From contig NZ_AUAW01000008.1 of assembly GCF_000428925.1 (NCBI RefSeq), forward strand, positions 57,226-121,225: DNA of 64,000 bases. Direction: 5' to 3'. Source of the stretch: Furfurilactobacillus rossiae DSM 15814. GTDB taxonomy: Bacteria > Bacillota > Bacilli > Lactobacillales > Lactobacillaceae. Positions 54,053 to 63,003 of this stretch are shown here, in pieces. Made by a program: the position numbers and the translations under genes. Positions within the stretch are counted from its first letter, which is position 1. Each line of letters starts with the position of its first letter. Under the pieces are notes generated by a model. It did not search any database and was not told the origin of the DNA. It worked only from the letters and a program-made list of their open reading frames with translations.

Positions 54053-55387
54053 TTACTTTTGCTTTTCTGGCAAAATTAAGAAAATCGCTGCCAACAACGA
54101 AATCAGCAATAAACCTGCGCCGATTAAAATAGCATAGTGAAAGCCTATCACCTGATTTTTAAACAGATCTTGAACGCTAACCAAAATTGACAACCCCACG
54201 GATCCACCAATCTGATGCATCACGTTGACAACACCAGATGCCGCACCAGCGTCCCTTACATCAGTGTGGGCTACGCCCGCAGCAGTAAATGGACTAAGCG
54301 AGAGTCCTTGCCCAACGCCAATGACAACCATTGGTAAAGCAATGCCAAGCCAATAGCCAGTGCTAACCGTAAAGAAACTCATCCATGTCATACCAATCAA
54401 CGTTAAGAATATACCAATTGTCAGTAAGCGCCCATTGCCAAGCTTCGCTGTTAAACGAGCTACTTGTAGAGCCACGATAAAGTTAACGATCGTCAATGGA
54501 AAGAAAGCGACACCAGCCATTAACGCGCTAAAGCCTAATTGTCTTTGCATCAGTTGTGGTGTAATAAACCAAAAGCCAAGCATTGCGCCCAAATATAAGA
54601 AACGTCCTAAGTACGCGCCAATACGTTCACGATTTTTAAACAACCGTAACGGCATAATCGGCTGGCTCGTTCGATATTCTTGGTAAACAAAGATCACCAG
54701 TAGCACAATTGCCAGTATGAGCGCGGATAACTTTCCCCAAGTACCAACAATGCTGTACACCAACGCACTCATTCCAAATAAAGAGCTTAACGTACCAAGC
54801 CAATCCAGCTTTCCAGATTGACCGCCATCCTTCTGTAAATGACGAACAGATAAGTAGTACATCCACATACTGATAGGAACATTGATGAAAAATCCAACAC
54901 GCCATGTCAGCAGGCTGGCAAACACGCCACCAATAACTAAGCTAACACTCGCACCAATTCCGGCCATAGCACCATAATATGCAATGGCACGTACACGTGC
55001 AGGACCGTCATAAGTATCCATCAAAATAGCCAAGGTCGTTGGTGCAAGAATGGCCGAGCCAATTCCTTGAAAGGCTCTGGAAGCGATAATCATCGGTGCA
55101 TTAACTGATAATCCAACTAGTAGCGAACCTATTCCAAAGATAACCAGACCAATTTGAAATACACGTCGCCGACCAAACAAATCCCCTGCCCGACCGCCAA
55201 GCAGTAAAAATCCACCGAACGTTAACGAATAGGCGCTGCTAATCCAAGATAAAGTTTGCTGATTTAGCTGTAAATCTTGAGCAATTTTGACAGTTCCCGT
55301 AAAAATAATTGAATTATCGAGCAGGATCATAAAGTAACTCATCAAAATAACTAATAGTATCCAATCAAATCTTTTCTTCGTTGTCAT
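54053..55387 (-). CDS. MFS exporter, DHA2 family
   Basis: 444 residues. LLDNSIIFTGTVKIA in helix 1, GGRAGDLFGRRRVFQ after helix 2 and VIGGVFASLLTWRVGFFIN in helix 5. AGGAGG lies before the ATG. First gene of a likely MFS/NAD(P)-binding/alcohol dehydrogenase transcript. Upstream, a weak TTGCGT and TAAGCT pair spaced 19 bases might be a MerR-type promoter. Confidence 0.88.
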   Translation of the reverse strand: MTTKKRFDWILLVILMSYFMILLDNSIIFTGTVKIAQDLQLNQQTLSWISSAYSLTFGGFLLLGGRAGDLFGRRRVFQIGLVIFGIGSLLVGLSVNAPMIIASRAFQGIGSAILAPTTLAILMDTYDGPARVRAIAYYGAMAGIGASVSLVIGGVFASLLTWRVGFFINVPISMWMYYLSVRHLQKDGGQSGKLDWLGTLSSLFGMSALVYSIVGTWGKLSALILAIVLLVIFVYQEYRTSQPIMPLRLFKNRERIGAYLGRFLYLGAMLGFWFITPQLMQRQLGFSALMAGVAFFPLTIVNFIVALQVARLTAKLGNGRLLTIGIFLTLIGMTWMSFFTVSTGYWLGIALPMVVIGVGQGLSLSPFTAAGVAHTDVRDAGAASGVVNVMHQIGGSVGLSILVSVQDLFKNQVIGFHYAILIGAGLLLISLLAAIFLILPEKQK

Positions 55388-55492
55388 GTTGTCCTCCTGT
55401 TGTTATGCAATGTTTGAAAGCTTAGACCTTCAACTGCACTTCAACGCAACAAGAAAAGTTTCTTTTTTCGGCGAATCGCCATTCATATGGAT

Positions 55493-55539
55493 AAAAAAAC
55501 TGCTAACCACTACCCTCATTAGGTAATCAATTAGCAGTT
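55493..55539 (-). terminator. Terminator of the transketolase/PTS operon
   Basis: AACTGCTAA (55498-55506) pairs with TTAGCAGTT (55531-55539), with inner ATTACCTAATG pairing, followed on the minus strand by TTTTTTT. Confidence 0.85.
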
Positions 55540-55609
55540 CTATTTTTAATCTTTCACAGTGTTGTATTCTTAAAACCGGTCATAGACCAAGGCATTTTTT
55601 TAAAATCAG

Positions 55610-57595
55610 CTATTTATCATTCACCTTCCATAACTGCTCAAAGGTTGTAATAATCGTCTCAGGTGTGAAGCCATACTTAGCAACAACTTCTGCTCCTTTA
55701 CCACTTGCGCCAAAGCGATCAACACTCACGTTGGCGCCGCGAGTACCCGTGAAGGCACCCCATCCAAACGAAGACGCCATTTCGATGGATATACGCAACT
55801 GGACATCTCTAGGTAAGACGGATTCTTGATACTCGGCCGATTGTTGTTTGAAAATATCCATACTTGGCATCGAAACAACGGATACATCATATGACCGATC
55901 GCGTAAGGTTTGCTGTGCCTCTATCGCCAAGGCTACTTCTGAACCAGTAGCAATTAAAATGCCATCAGGTGTTTGACTCTTAGCGGGTGAGATCACGTAC
56001 GCACCTTTTGACACTTTATCAGCGGCCGCCCCTTCAATCAGTGGTGTGGCCTGTCGCGTCAAGACAAGTACGCTGGGCCGATCAGTCATCTGGGCAATAG
56101 TCTGCCAAGCACCCAATGTTTCGTTTGCATCTGCCGGGCGCAGCACATTAACGTTTGGAATACTTCGCAAAGCGGCTAACTGTTCAATCGGTTCATGGGT
56201 TGGCCCATCTTCACCTACAGCCAATGAATCATGCGTGAAGATGAAAGTTGATGGTATTTGCTGGATAGCAGCCAAACGAACGGCCGCCTTTAGATAGTCA
56301 CTAAAGACGAAGAACGTACTACCAAACACACGCGTACCGCCATGCAACGTAATCCCATTAACTGCTGCCGCCATGCCAAATTCACGCACACCAAAGTAAA
56401 TATTGCGACCTTTTGGCGTTAATGGTGTAAAGGCTTCGTCGGCTTTCAAACTCGTCTTGTTGGACGAGGACAAATCAGCGGCACCGCCCCAGAAATTGTC
56501 ATTCTCTGCGGCAATCTGTTGCATCAAATCAGCATTAACCACCCGAGTTGCCGTCGGCTTCTTGTACGTGTCATAGTCCAACGAAACATTCGCTAAATCC
56601 AGCTTATTATCCAAATATTTCTTAGCAACATCTGGGAATTTCGTTTGATAGTCAGCAAACATGCGTTGCCAATTCTTGTAATCGCGTTGTTTTTCATCCA
56701 CAGCTGCATTATAAGTACCATAAATGTCATCACTAATCTCAAACGGAGCAGCGGACCAGTCATAAAATTCACGCATCTTGGCAACATTTTCTTCACCCAG
56801 TGCAGAGCCGTGAACCTTATTTGTCCCCGCTTCAGGCGTACCATAACCAATAATTGTTTTAACTTCGATCAAAGTTGGCCGATCGTTTTGCTGGGCCTGT
56901 TTAATTGCGGCGTAGATGTCGTCCAAATTATTGCCATCCAAAACACGTTCATAGTCCCACTTAGCTGCTTTAAAACGCGCACTGACCTCATCGTTGGCAC
57001 TTAATGAGAGTGGACCATCTAATGACACATCATTTGAATCATAAAGCACAATTAACTTATTTAGGCGCTTGTCACCAGCAATGTTAATCGCTTCATGACT
57101 GATGCCTTCCATCAAGTCACCATCACCAACAAGCGCATACGTGTAATGATCATACACATTATATCCTGGTCGGTTCACCATAGCTGCTAAATGTTTTTCC
57201 GCCATGGCCATCCCAACGGCCATTCCCAATCCCTGTCCAAGAGGACCGGTTGTCGCATCGATACCCGCTGTTTCAGTTACCTCTGGGTGTCCAGGCGTTA
57301 GCGACCCTAACTGACGAAATTGTTTTAAATCGTCAGTTGTTAAGCCAAAGTGATTAAGGTGCAGCAAACTGTAAAGCAATGCCGAGCCGTGGCCGGCACT
57401 CAATACAAAACGGTCACGGTTAAGCCACTTAGGATCTTCGGGATTGAAATTCATCAATCTTTCCCATAAAACATAGGCCATCGGTGCAGCATCGATTGGC
57501 AAACCTGGGTGGCCACTGTTAGCCTTTTGAATCATGTCAACACTCAGAAAGCGGATTGCATTAACGGCAGCGGTATCTTTTTCAGTAAATGTCAT
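55610..57595 (-). CDS. tkt: Transketolase
   Basis: 661 residues, full length. N-terminal SGHPGLPIDAAPMAYVLW, SAGHGSALLYSLLHL, GPLGQGLGMAVGMA, thiamine diphosphate motif VGDGDLMEGISHEA, and C-terminal TGSEVALAIEAQ. It moves two-carbon units between pentose phosphates. AAGGAAG lies before the ATG. It is the last gene of the PTS operon, 60 bases after the IIC gene, so the imported sugar probably enters the pentose phosphate pool. Confidence 0.96.
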   Translation of the reverse strand: MTFTEKDTAAVNAIRFLSVDMIQKANSGHPGLPIDAAPMAYVLWERLMNFNPEDPKWLNRDRFVLSAGHGSALLYSLLHLNHFGLTTDDLKQFRQLGSLTPGHPEVTETAGIDATTGPLGQGLGMAVGMAMAEKHLAAMVNRPGYNVYDHYTYALVGDGDLMEGISHEAINIAGDKRLNKLIVLYDSNDVSLDGPLSLSANDEVSARFKAAKWDYERVLDGNNLDDIYAAIKQAQQNDRPTLIEVKTIIGYGTPEAGTNKVHGSALGEENVAKMREFYDWSAAPFEISDDIYGTYNAAVDEKQRDYKNWQRMFADYQTKFPDVAKKYLDNKLDLANVSLDYDTYKKPTATRVVNADLMQQIAAENDNFWGGAADLSSSNKTSLKADEAFTPLTPKGRNIYFGVREFGMAAAVNGITLHGGTRVFGSTFFVFSDYLKAAVRLAAIQQIPSTFIFTHDSLAVGEDGPTHEPIEQLAALRSIPNVNVLRPADANETLGAWQTIAQMTDRPSVLVLTRQATPLIEGAAADKVSKGAYVISPAKSQTPDGILIATGSEVALAIEAQQTLRDRSYDVSVVSMPSMDIFKQQSAEYQESVLPRDVQLRISIEMASSFGWGAFTGTRGANVSVDRFGASGKGAEVVAKYGFTPETIITTFEQLWKVNDK

Positions 57596-57655
57596 TTCTC
57601 TTTTATCTTCCTTTCAAAAATGACCCGGTAGAATAACTTGACCGGGTCAAAAACA

Positions 57656-59032
57656 CTATTTTGTTGCTTCTGCCTTCGAGTTTGCTTTATCGCGTCCATT
57701 TAAAATTAGACTAATCAAAACAACAATTACTAAGAAGCCTAGTATTCCAGCCACAACGGCGACCGTGCCCAAGTTACCAAGGTTTCCCAGTAAGATACCA
57801 GGAACTAGGTAGTCAGTGTCAGCAAACGTTGAAGCCGCCAATTTTAACGTACCTAAGACAGGCAAGATGAGAAGCGGTAACCAACTAATCAATAAACTGT
57901 TGACCGCTGAACCGATAATCGCACCACGACGACCACCCGTCGCATTCCCATAAATTGCAGCCGCGGCACCACAGAAGAAGTGACCAACAACCCCGGGAAT
58001 AATAACCGTTGTTTTCAAAGCAATCATGATAAACATACTAATTGTGCCGACAATGAAACTGGTGAAAAAGCCAATTAACACAGCATTAGGAGCATATGGA
58101 AAGATGATTGGAACATCCAAAGCAGGTTTAGAATTAGGCACAAGTTTTGTCGCGATACCCTGAAAGGCGGGTACAATTTCGGCCAAGATCATGCGAACAC
58201 CTTGAAGAACAACGACGAAGCCGGCGGCAAATGTACCTGCTTGAACCAGTGCATAAACCAAGTAATTAGTACCAGCGCTGAGTTTTGTTTCAACAAAATG
58301 TGGTCCCGCAACAATTGCTAAAATAATATAAACGATTCCCATTAATAATGTGATTGATACGGTTGAATCACGTAAGAAGCTCAATCCCTTAGGCATTTCA
58401 ATGTCTTCAGTACTGTTTTTCTTATTGCCGAACCATTTACCCATCAAACCAGCAGTTGCGTAGCCAATGTTACCCGTATGACCCATGGCAACCTCGTCGC
58501 CACCAGTGATTTGACGCATAAATGGTTGACACAAAGCTGGTGTCACAGTGAGTAATGTTCCTTCGAAAATTCCACCAAGAATAATGGTCTGCCAACCTGT
58601 ACCAAGTTTGGCACTGATTAAAATAACCGCCGTTAAACACGAAACGTATAACATTGCTTGACCAGTTAAGAAAATATACTTAAACCGAGTGAAACGGGCT
58701 AGTAAGATATTGACAATCATCCCCACCAGCATAATTAATGCTGTCGTCGTACCATACTTAACCAATGCAATAGCGACAACCGCTTCATTACTTGGCACGA
58801 CACCCTGAACATGTAAGGCAAACTGGAACATTTTGGCAAACGGTGTTAATGAGTTGCTTAAGATTCCAGCACCACCGATTAAAACAAGGAAGCCGGCAAA
58901 CGTTTTAATCGTTCCTTGAACAACCTCAGTCGCCTTTTTCTTTTGTAGGAGCAGTCCCAACATAGCGATCAAGGCAACTAAAATAGCTGGTTGAGTCGCA
59001 ATGGAGACAAATAAGTTCAATACACTTTTCAT
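57656..59032 (-). CDS. ulaA: PTS ascorbate-type EIIC component
   Basis: 458 residues, 10-11 helices. It belongs to the UlaA/SgaT family (KTFAGFLVLIGGAGILSNSL, ITGGDEVAMGHTGN, HFFCGAAAAIYGNATGGRRG). It translocates and phosphorylates its sugar with UlaB and UlaC. The ulaDEF genes needed for ascorbate breakdown are absent here, so the substrate may be another pentitol-like compound. Confidence 0.92.
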   Translation of the reverse strand: MKSVLNLFVSIATQPAILVALIAMLGLLLQKKKATEVVQGTIKTFAGFLVLIGGAGILSNSLTPFAKMFQFALHVQGVVPSNEAVVAIALVKYGTTTALIMLVGMIVNILLARFTRFKYIFLTGQAMLYVSCLTAVILISAKLGTGWQTIILGGIFEGTLLTVTPALCQPFMRQITGGDEVAMGHTGNIGYATAGLMGKWFGNKKNSTEDIEMPKGLSFLRDSTVSITLLMGIVYIILAIVAGPHFVETKLSAGTNYLVYALVQAGTFAAGFVVVLQGVRMILAEIVPAFQGIATKLVPNSKPALDVPIIFPYAPNAVLIGFFTSFIVGTISMFIMIALKTTVIIPGVVGHFFCGAAAAIYGNATGGRRGAIIGSAVNSLLISWLPLLILPVLGTLKLAASTFADTDYLVPGILLGNLGNLGTVAVVAGILGFLVIVVLISLILNGRDKANSKAEATK

Positions 59033-59051
59033 CTTTTTTGTCCTTTACGAA

Positions 59052-59357
59052 TTAATCGTGAGCAATGTTTTCGTTATCTAAAACATAATTGACATGTTCC
59101 GCAGTTTCCTTTTTGTCAATCAGACTCTTTAGCAAAACGATCCGCTCTTTTGGAATGCTGCCTAACGCGTCTGCCAATGTTGACTCAACGAAAAAGTAAT
59201 CTGCTGAATCTGCTGTGGCACTGCCAACATCTGAGTGATCGACCGTGATGTCGTTTGCATCAACATCCACGTTTTCATCTTTCAGAATTTGTTGGACGTT
59301 CATTTGAACCATAAAACTACTGCCTAAACCACTTTGACATACTGCTAAAATTTTCAT
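59052..59357 (-). CDS. ulaB: PTS ascorbate-type EIIB component
   Basis: 101 residues with the phosphorylated Cys7 in KILAVCQSGLGSSFMVQMNV, typical of the lactose/ascorbate IIB fold. It passes phosphate from IIA to the sugar at UlaA. Confidence 0.93.
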   Translation of the reverse strand: MKILAVCQSGLGSSFMVQMNVQQILKDENVDVDANDITVDHSDVGSATADSADYFFVESTLADALGSIPKERIVLLKSLIDKKETAEHVNYVLDNENIAHD

Positions 59358-59370
59358 GTTGTTTCCTCCG

Positions 59371-59820
59371 TTATTCGTTGCGACTATGAATTATTGTGAG
59401 CAAATCTTCAGCCGACGAAGCAGCCATTAACTGTTTAACTGTTGCCTCGTTGGTTAACAGTGTCATTAATTGCTTAATGACTTCTAAATGACTCTCACTA
59501 TCAACAGCTGATAAAACGAACCATAAGGTAATGGGATGATACTGGTTAACAAGTGCAATATCATGATTCGTTTTGAGCAGTGCAAGCGAGATACGATTTG
59601 ATCCATTCTCAGGTCGCGTGTGTGCAAGCGCAATATGATCACCAATGTTAATATATGGGCCTTGATCATTGACCACGTCAATCATTGAATTAACGTATTG
59701 CTCTGTCACACTACCGTTGGCAACTAAAGGTTTTGCCGCAAGTCGGATTGCTGTCTCCCAGCTCAAATCAGTTGCATCCGTTAACTGGACTGTTTCCTGG
59801 TTCAAAAGGTCATTCAGCAT
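59371..59820 (-). CDS. ulaC: PTS EIIA component, mannitol/fructose type
   Basis: 149 residues with the phosphorylated His67 in IALAHTRPENG and the family pattern GPYINIGDHIALAH. It accepts phosphate from HPr. First gene of the operon ulaC-ulaB-ulaA-tkt; GGAGG precedes the ATG. Confidence 0.92.
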   Translation of the reverse strand: MLNDLLNQETVQLTDATDLSWETAIRLAAKPLVANGSVTEQYVNSMIDVVNDQGPYINIGDHIALAHTRPENGSNRISLALLKTNHDIALVNQYHPITLWFVLSAVDSESHLEVIKQLMTLLTNEATVKQLMAASSAEDLLTIIHSRNE

Positions 59821-59851
59821 TCCATCACCTCCGCTATTAATTTATGATTTA

Positions 59852-59879
59852 ATCCTAGCATTGATGAAAACGCTAACAA
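59852..59879 (-). promoter_or_regulatory. PTS operon promoter overlapped by a perfect cre site
   Basis: Minus strand TTGTTA (59874-59879), 16-base spacer, TAGGAT (59852-59857) with TGC before it. TGAAAACGCTAACA (59865-59878) fits the cre consensus TGWAANCGNTNWCA fully and overlaps the -35 box, so CcpA should repress the operon on preferred sugars. Confidence 0.8.
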
Positions 59880-59891
59880 GTGCAATACTTA

Positions 59892-59905
59892 CACTACCAA
59901 TAGTG
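59892..59905. promoter_or_regulatory. Palindrome likely bound by the PRD regulator
   Basis: CACTA-CCAA-TAGTG is a perfect dyad about 15 bases upstream of the -35 box, flanked by a direct repeat AGTGCAA. It is placed as an activator site. Confidence 0.55.
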
Positions 59906-59956
59906 CAAAATATTCACCCCGTCAAAAAATGTGCTTAATTTGGAGGCTCATCATTC

Positions 59957-62011
59957 ATGATTAACTTTACTAACATCAAACATGGCAATGATCTTCTTAA
60001 TTACTTGCTAACACGTCAGGATTACACCACTCTTGAAGAATTGAAAACACAGCTGGGATTATCTCGTCGCGGCACTTTCTATGTTCTAAAACGCGTGAAT
60101 GAAGAGTTAAATGACTCTAAGCTTGATATCATCATGAATCTCGCTGGAGTCGGCTATTTCATTCCTGAAGAAACAAAAAAAGAGCTTCTGAATCGATATT
60201 CAGAAACTCAACCTGTGACGGAACAATTTACAAAACATCAGCGGTGTCAGCTTATCGCTTGGGATCTCATCAACCACAAGTCACTATCCCTGTCAGACTT
60301 AACCAACAGATTTCAAATCTCCAAACATACGGCAATATCCGACCTCAAATCTGTTCGTGAACGTTTAGAATCCCATGGGCTCGATATTATTCAACAGCCT
60401 AAAGGAAAGCATATTTCCGGATCTGAAATATCGCAACGAAACTGGGTATTAGAGGCGCTTAATGATCGTGACTCAATTCTGTACAGTCAAATCGACATTA
60501 ATCCTTCACGTTTGATTGCAATCAACACAGAGATTCATAAGCTGGAAAAAATTACGGGGAATTATTTTAGTGACGACGCTTTATCAACACTTGATGACTT
60601 TATTTTATGGTTTTTGGAGCGAATCAAACGGCCAGAAAATCAATTGCCGGATTCTCCCTTAAGAACAACCAATGTAGATTCAATGTCGATTAATTGGTCA
60701 ATTAAGTTCTTAAGCGATAACAACATTCATAATTTTAGTGAATCATATTTCTTGGGTCGTATCATCAACACGAGCCAGTTTTATCGTGTCAATCGTGCTG
60801 ACGGATTAATCCAAACTATTTTCCCGATTTCCCGGGAAATTATTGACCGCTTCAACACCGTGTCTGGGGCCAATGTATCCCCTGAAAAGCTTGAATTAAC
60901 ACTATCTACGCACTTATTATCTACCTTTTATCGTTCAAAATTTATGATTCCCTATCACCATCCCAACCTTGAACAAATCACCGAAGGCTTTCGCGAACTA
61001 TTTTCGTTCACTAAGTATGCCATTCGTCCGTTTGAAAAATTCATCAATGGCCACCTTAGTGATGACGAAATCGCGTTGATTGCACTATATTTCGGCGGTG
61101 AATTGCGCGCCATTGAAAGTCGCCGTGGCAAACATGTGGACGTCTTAGTTGTCTGCTCTAGTGGTATTGGTACCTCATACATTCTTCAGCAGCAACTCAT
61201 TCAACATTATCCCAACATTGATTTTTCTCAGCCTCTTAGTGTTTTCCAGTATAAGAATCAAGATTTATCCAACATCAAGCTTATCATCAGTACCATCGAA
61301 CTCAATGTCCCCGTTCATATTCCCATTGTTCGCGTATCACCGCTACCAAATAAAAAAGATTGGGAAACAATCGAAAAAGCATTCATCAATGGCCACTTAA
61401 CTGATAACCATTTTAACGAAGCCAGTGTAAATTCTCTGCTCGATATTATCAGTAATTACGCTCGTATCGAGAACTTTGATGGTCTGACGGATGCTCTACG
61501 TGGTTACCTCAATCAAAGAGCAAAACTGCCGCTAAAAAAGACACCCACCACCGGACCAACAAGCCTGCAAAAGCTTTTACCCAGCAGCCACATTACGTAT
61601 GCCGATGATGAGTTGGACAATTGGAAAAATGTTGTTCAACAAGCTTTGAAACCACTGCTGACTGAACACCTTATCGAACAACGTTACGTTGATCGAATCA
61701 TTCGATTAACAGTCGTCAACGGTCCCTACATGGTACTTGGTAACGGCATCATGTTAGCCCATGGCACACCAAACGACGGTGTCAACGATCTTGGCATGAG
61801 TTTACTGTTACTACAACACCCCGTCACAATTGAAAATAAAGATCACGCAGACAAAAGGACGATTCAAATCGTCATTGGTCTAGCACCTTTGGATCAAACC
61901 AGTCATTTATCTGCCCTATCGCAACTTATGCAAAAAATCCAAGATGATCACTGGGTTAAGCAAATAAAAGCTGCTAGTTCAGTCGCCGAAATTTCCAATC
62001 TACTCTCATAG
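59957..62011 (+). CDS. PRD-domain transcription activator with PTS IIB and IIA domains
   Basis: 684 residues of the MtlR/LicR/ManR type. Two N-terminal helix-turn-helix domains (about 15-60 and 90-140), two PRD domains (about 195-290 and 305-385), an IIB-like domain with Cys400 (VVCSSGIGTSYIL) and an IIA-like domain with His602 (IMLAHGTPNDG). Phosphorylation at these sites signals sugar supply. GGAGG precedes the ATG. Divergent from the PTS operon, which it likely activates. Its stop is followed almost at once by potB remnant sequence, with no clear terminator. Confidence 0.92.
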   Translation: MINFTNIKHGNDLLNYLLTRQDYTTLEELKTQLGLSRRGTFYVLKRVNEELNDSKLDIIMNLAGVGYFIPEETKKELLNRYSETQPVTEQFTKHQRCQLIAWDLINHKSLSLSDLTNRFQISKHTAISDLKSVRERLESHGLDIIQQPKGKHISGSEISQRNWVLEALNDRDSILYSQIDINPSRLIAINTEIHKLEKITGNYFSDDALSTLDDFILWFLERIKRPENQLPDSPLRTTNVDSMSINWSIKFLSDNNIHNFSESYFLGRIINTSQFYRVNRADGLIQTIFPISREIIDRFNTVSGANVSPEKLELTLSTHLLSTFYRSKFMIPYHHPNLEQITEGFRELFSFTKYAIRPFEKFINGHLSDDEIALIALYFGGELRAIESRRGKHVDVLVVCSSGIGTSYILQQQLIQHYPNIDFSQPLSVFQYKNQDLSNIKLIISTIELNVPVHIPIVRVSPLPNKKDWETIEKAFINGHLTDNHFNEASVNSLLDIISNYARIENFDGLTDALRGYLNQRAKLPLKKTPTTGPTSLQKLLPSSHITYADDELDNWKNVVQQALKPLLTEHLIEQRYVDRIIRLTVVNGPYMVLGNGIMLAHGTPNDGVNDLGMSLLLLQHPVTIENKDHADKRTIQIVIGLAPLDQTSHLSALSQLMQKIQDDHWVKQIKAASSVAEISNLLS

Positions 62012-62036
62012 ATAAAAAAAGAGTAACCGAGTCATT

Positions 62037-62189
62037 ACCCTGGGGACCGCCATTGAACAACATTTCCTGGTGACACAGAACTGGGGAATGGGTTCGACAA
62101 TCGGGGTCATCTTGATTGTGGCAATGGTGATTACGATGTTGCTAACCGGCGAACGCAAAAAGAAGGGGAGGACACGTCATGCAAAGTAA
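62037..62189 (+). pseudogene. potB: C-terminal remnant of potB (spermidine/putrescine permease)
   Basis: An open frame of 50 residues reads TLGTAIEQHFLVTQNWGMGS, then a last membrane helix (VILIVAMVITMLL) and a basic tail, the usual end of PotB. The family's other 220 or so residues are missing: upstream the frame meets the PRD regulator's end. The frame overlaps potC by 11 bases, as in intact pot operons. There is no start codon with a ribosome site. Confidence 0.85.
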
Positions 62190-63003
62190 ACTGTCTGGCT
62201 GGTCCAAAGCCTACCTCATCATTGTATTTATCATTTTATATGCACCAATTTTATTTTTAGTCATGTATTCCTTTAGTAAAGGCAATACGATGAGCAATTT
62301 TCATGGCTTTACGTTTGACCATTACCAAACGTTGTTCCATGACCCACGGTTGATTCAAATTGTGTTAGACACACTGATTGTGGCGTTGCTGTCTTCACTG
62401 TTTGCGACAATCATCGGTACGGCAGGTGCGCTGGGTGTGTATGAAACGCGTCACCGTGCGATCCGCCAGACTGTCCTTTCATTGAATAACATTCTGATGG
62501 TTTCGCCTGACGTTATTATCGGGGCCAGTTTCCTGATTTTCTTCACGATGTTAGGGTTGCGATTGGGTTTTATCTCAGTGTTGCTGAGTCACATTGCCTT
62601 TTCGATTCCAATCGTTGTGTTGTTGGTTTTGCCCAAGCTGAATGAAATGAATGCGTCTATGATCGATGCTGCGGCTGATCTGGGTGCTAATCCTTGGCAA
62701 ACGTTGACGCGGGTGATCTTGCCAGCAATCATGCCTGGTATCTTTTCCGGTTTCTTAATGGCTGTAACGTATTCGCTGGATGACTTCGCGGTTACGTTCT
62801 TTGTCACTGGAAATGGTTTCTCAACGTTGTCTGTGGAAATTTACTCACGTGCTCGGCAAGGGGTCGATCTGGAAATCAACGCGTTGTCAGCGCTGTGGTT
62901 CCTAGTTTCACTGCTACTGATTGCGGGGTACTATTTCCTGGAACAGTACAATCAGGGCCGCAAAACCAAGAACCGTCAACAAGTTGAGGCGGTGATCAAA
63001 TGA
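62179..63003 (+). CDS. potC: Spermidine/putrescine ABC transporter permease PotC
   Basis: 274 residues with six helices and the permease EAA-type loop DAAADLGANPWQTLTRVILP. GGGGAGG lies seven bases before the ATG. It overlaps potD by an ATGA. Intact, but its partner PotB and ATPase PotA are missing or outside, so import may not work from this locus. Confidence 0.94.
   Translation: MQSKLSGWSKAYLIIVFIILYAPILFLVMYSFSKGNTMSNFHGFTFDHYQTLFHDPRLIQIVLDTLIVALLSSLFATIIGTAGALGVYETRHRAIRQTVLSLNNILMVSPDVIIGASFLIFFTMLGLRLGFISVLLSHIAFSIPIVVLLVLPKLNEMNASMIDAAADLGANPWQTLTRVILPAIMPGIFSGFLMAVTYSLDDFAVTFFVTGNGFSTLSVEIYSRARQGVDLEINALSALWFLVSLLLIAGYYFLEQYNQGRKTKNRQQVEAVIK

Noticed and set aside
55388-55470. Possible MerR promoter (19-base spacing) before the MFS gene at 54053-55387
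   Set aside because: Both boxes are poor and there is no dyad, only a direct repeat CTTCAAC; too weak to list as a feature.
61149-61400. 83-residue frame inside the PRD regulator
   Set aside because: It is a shifted frame over the IIB domain, which is clearly coding in the main frame.
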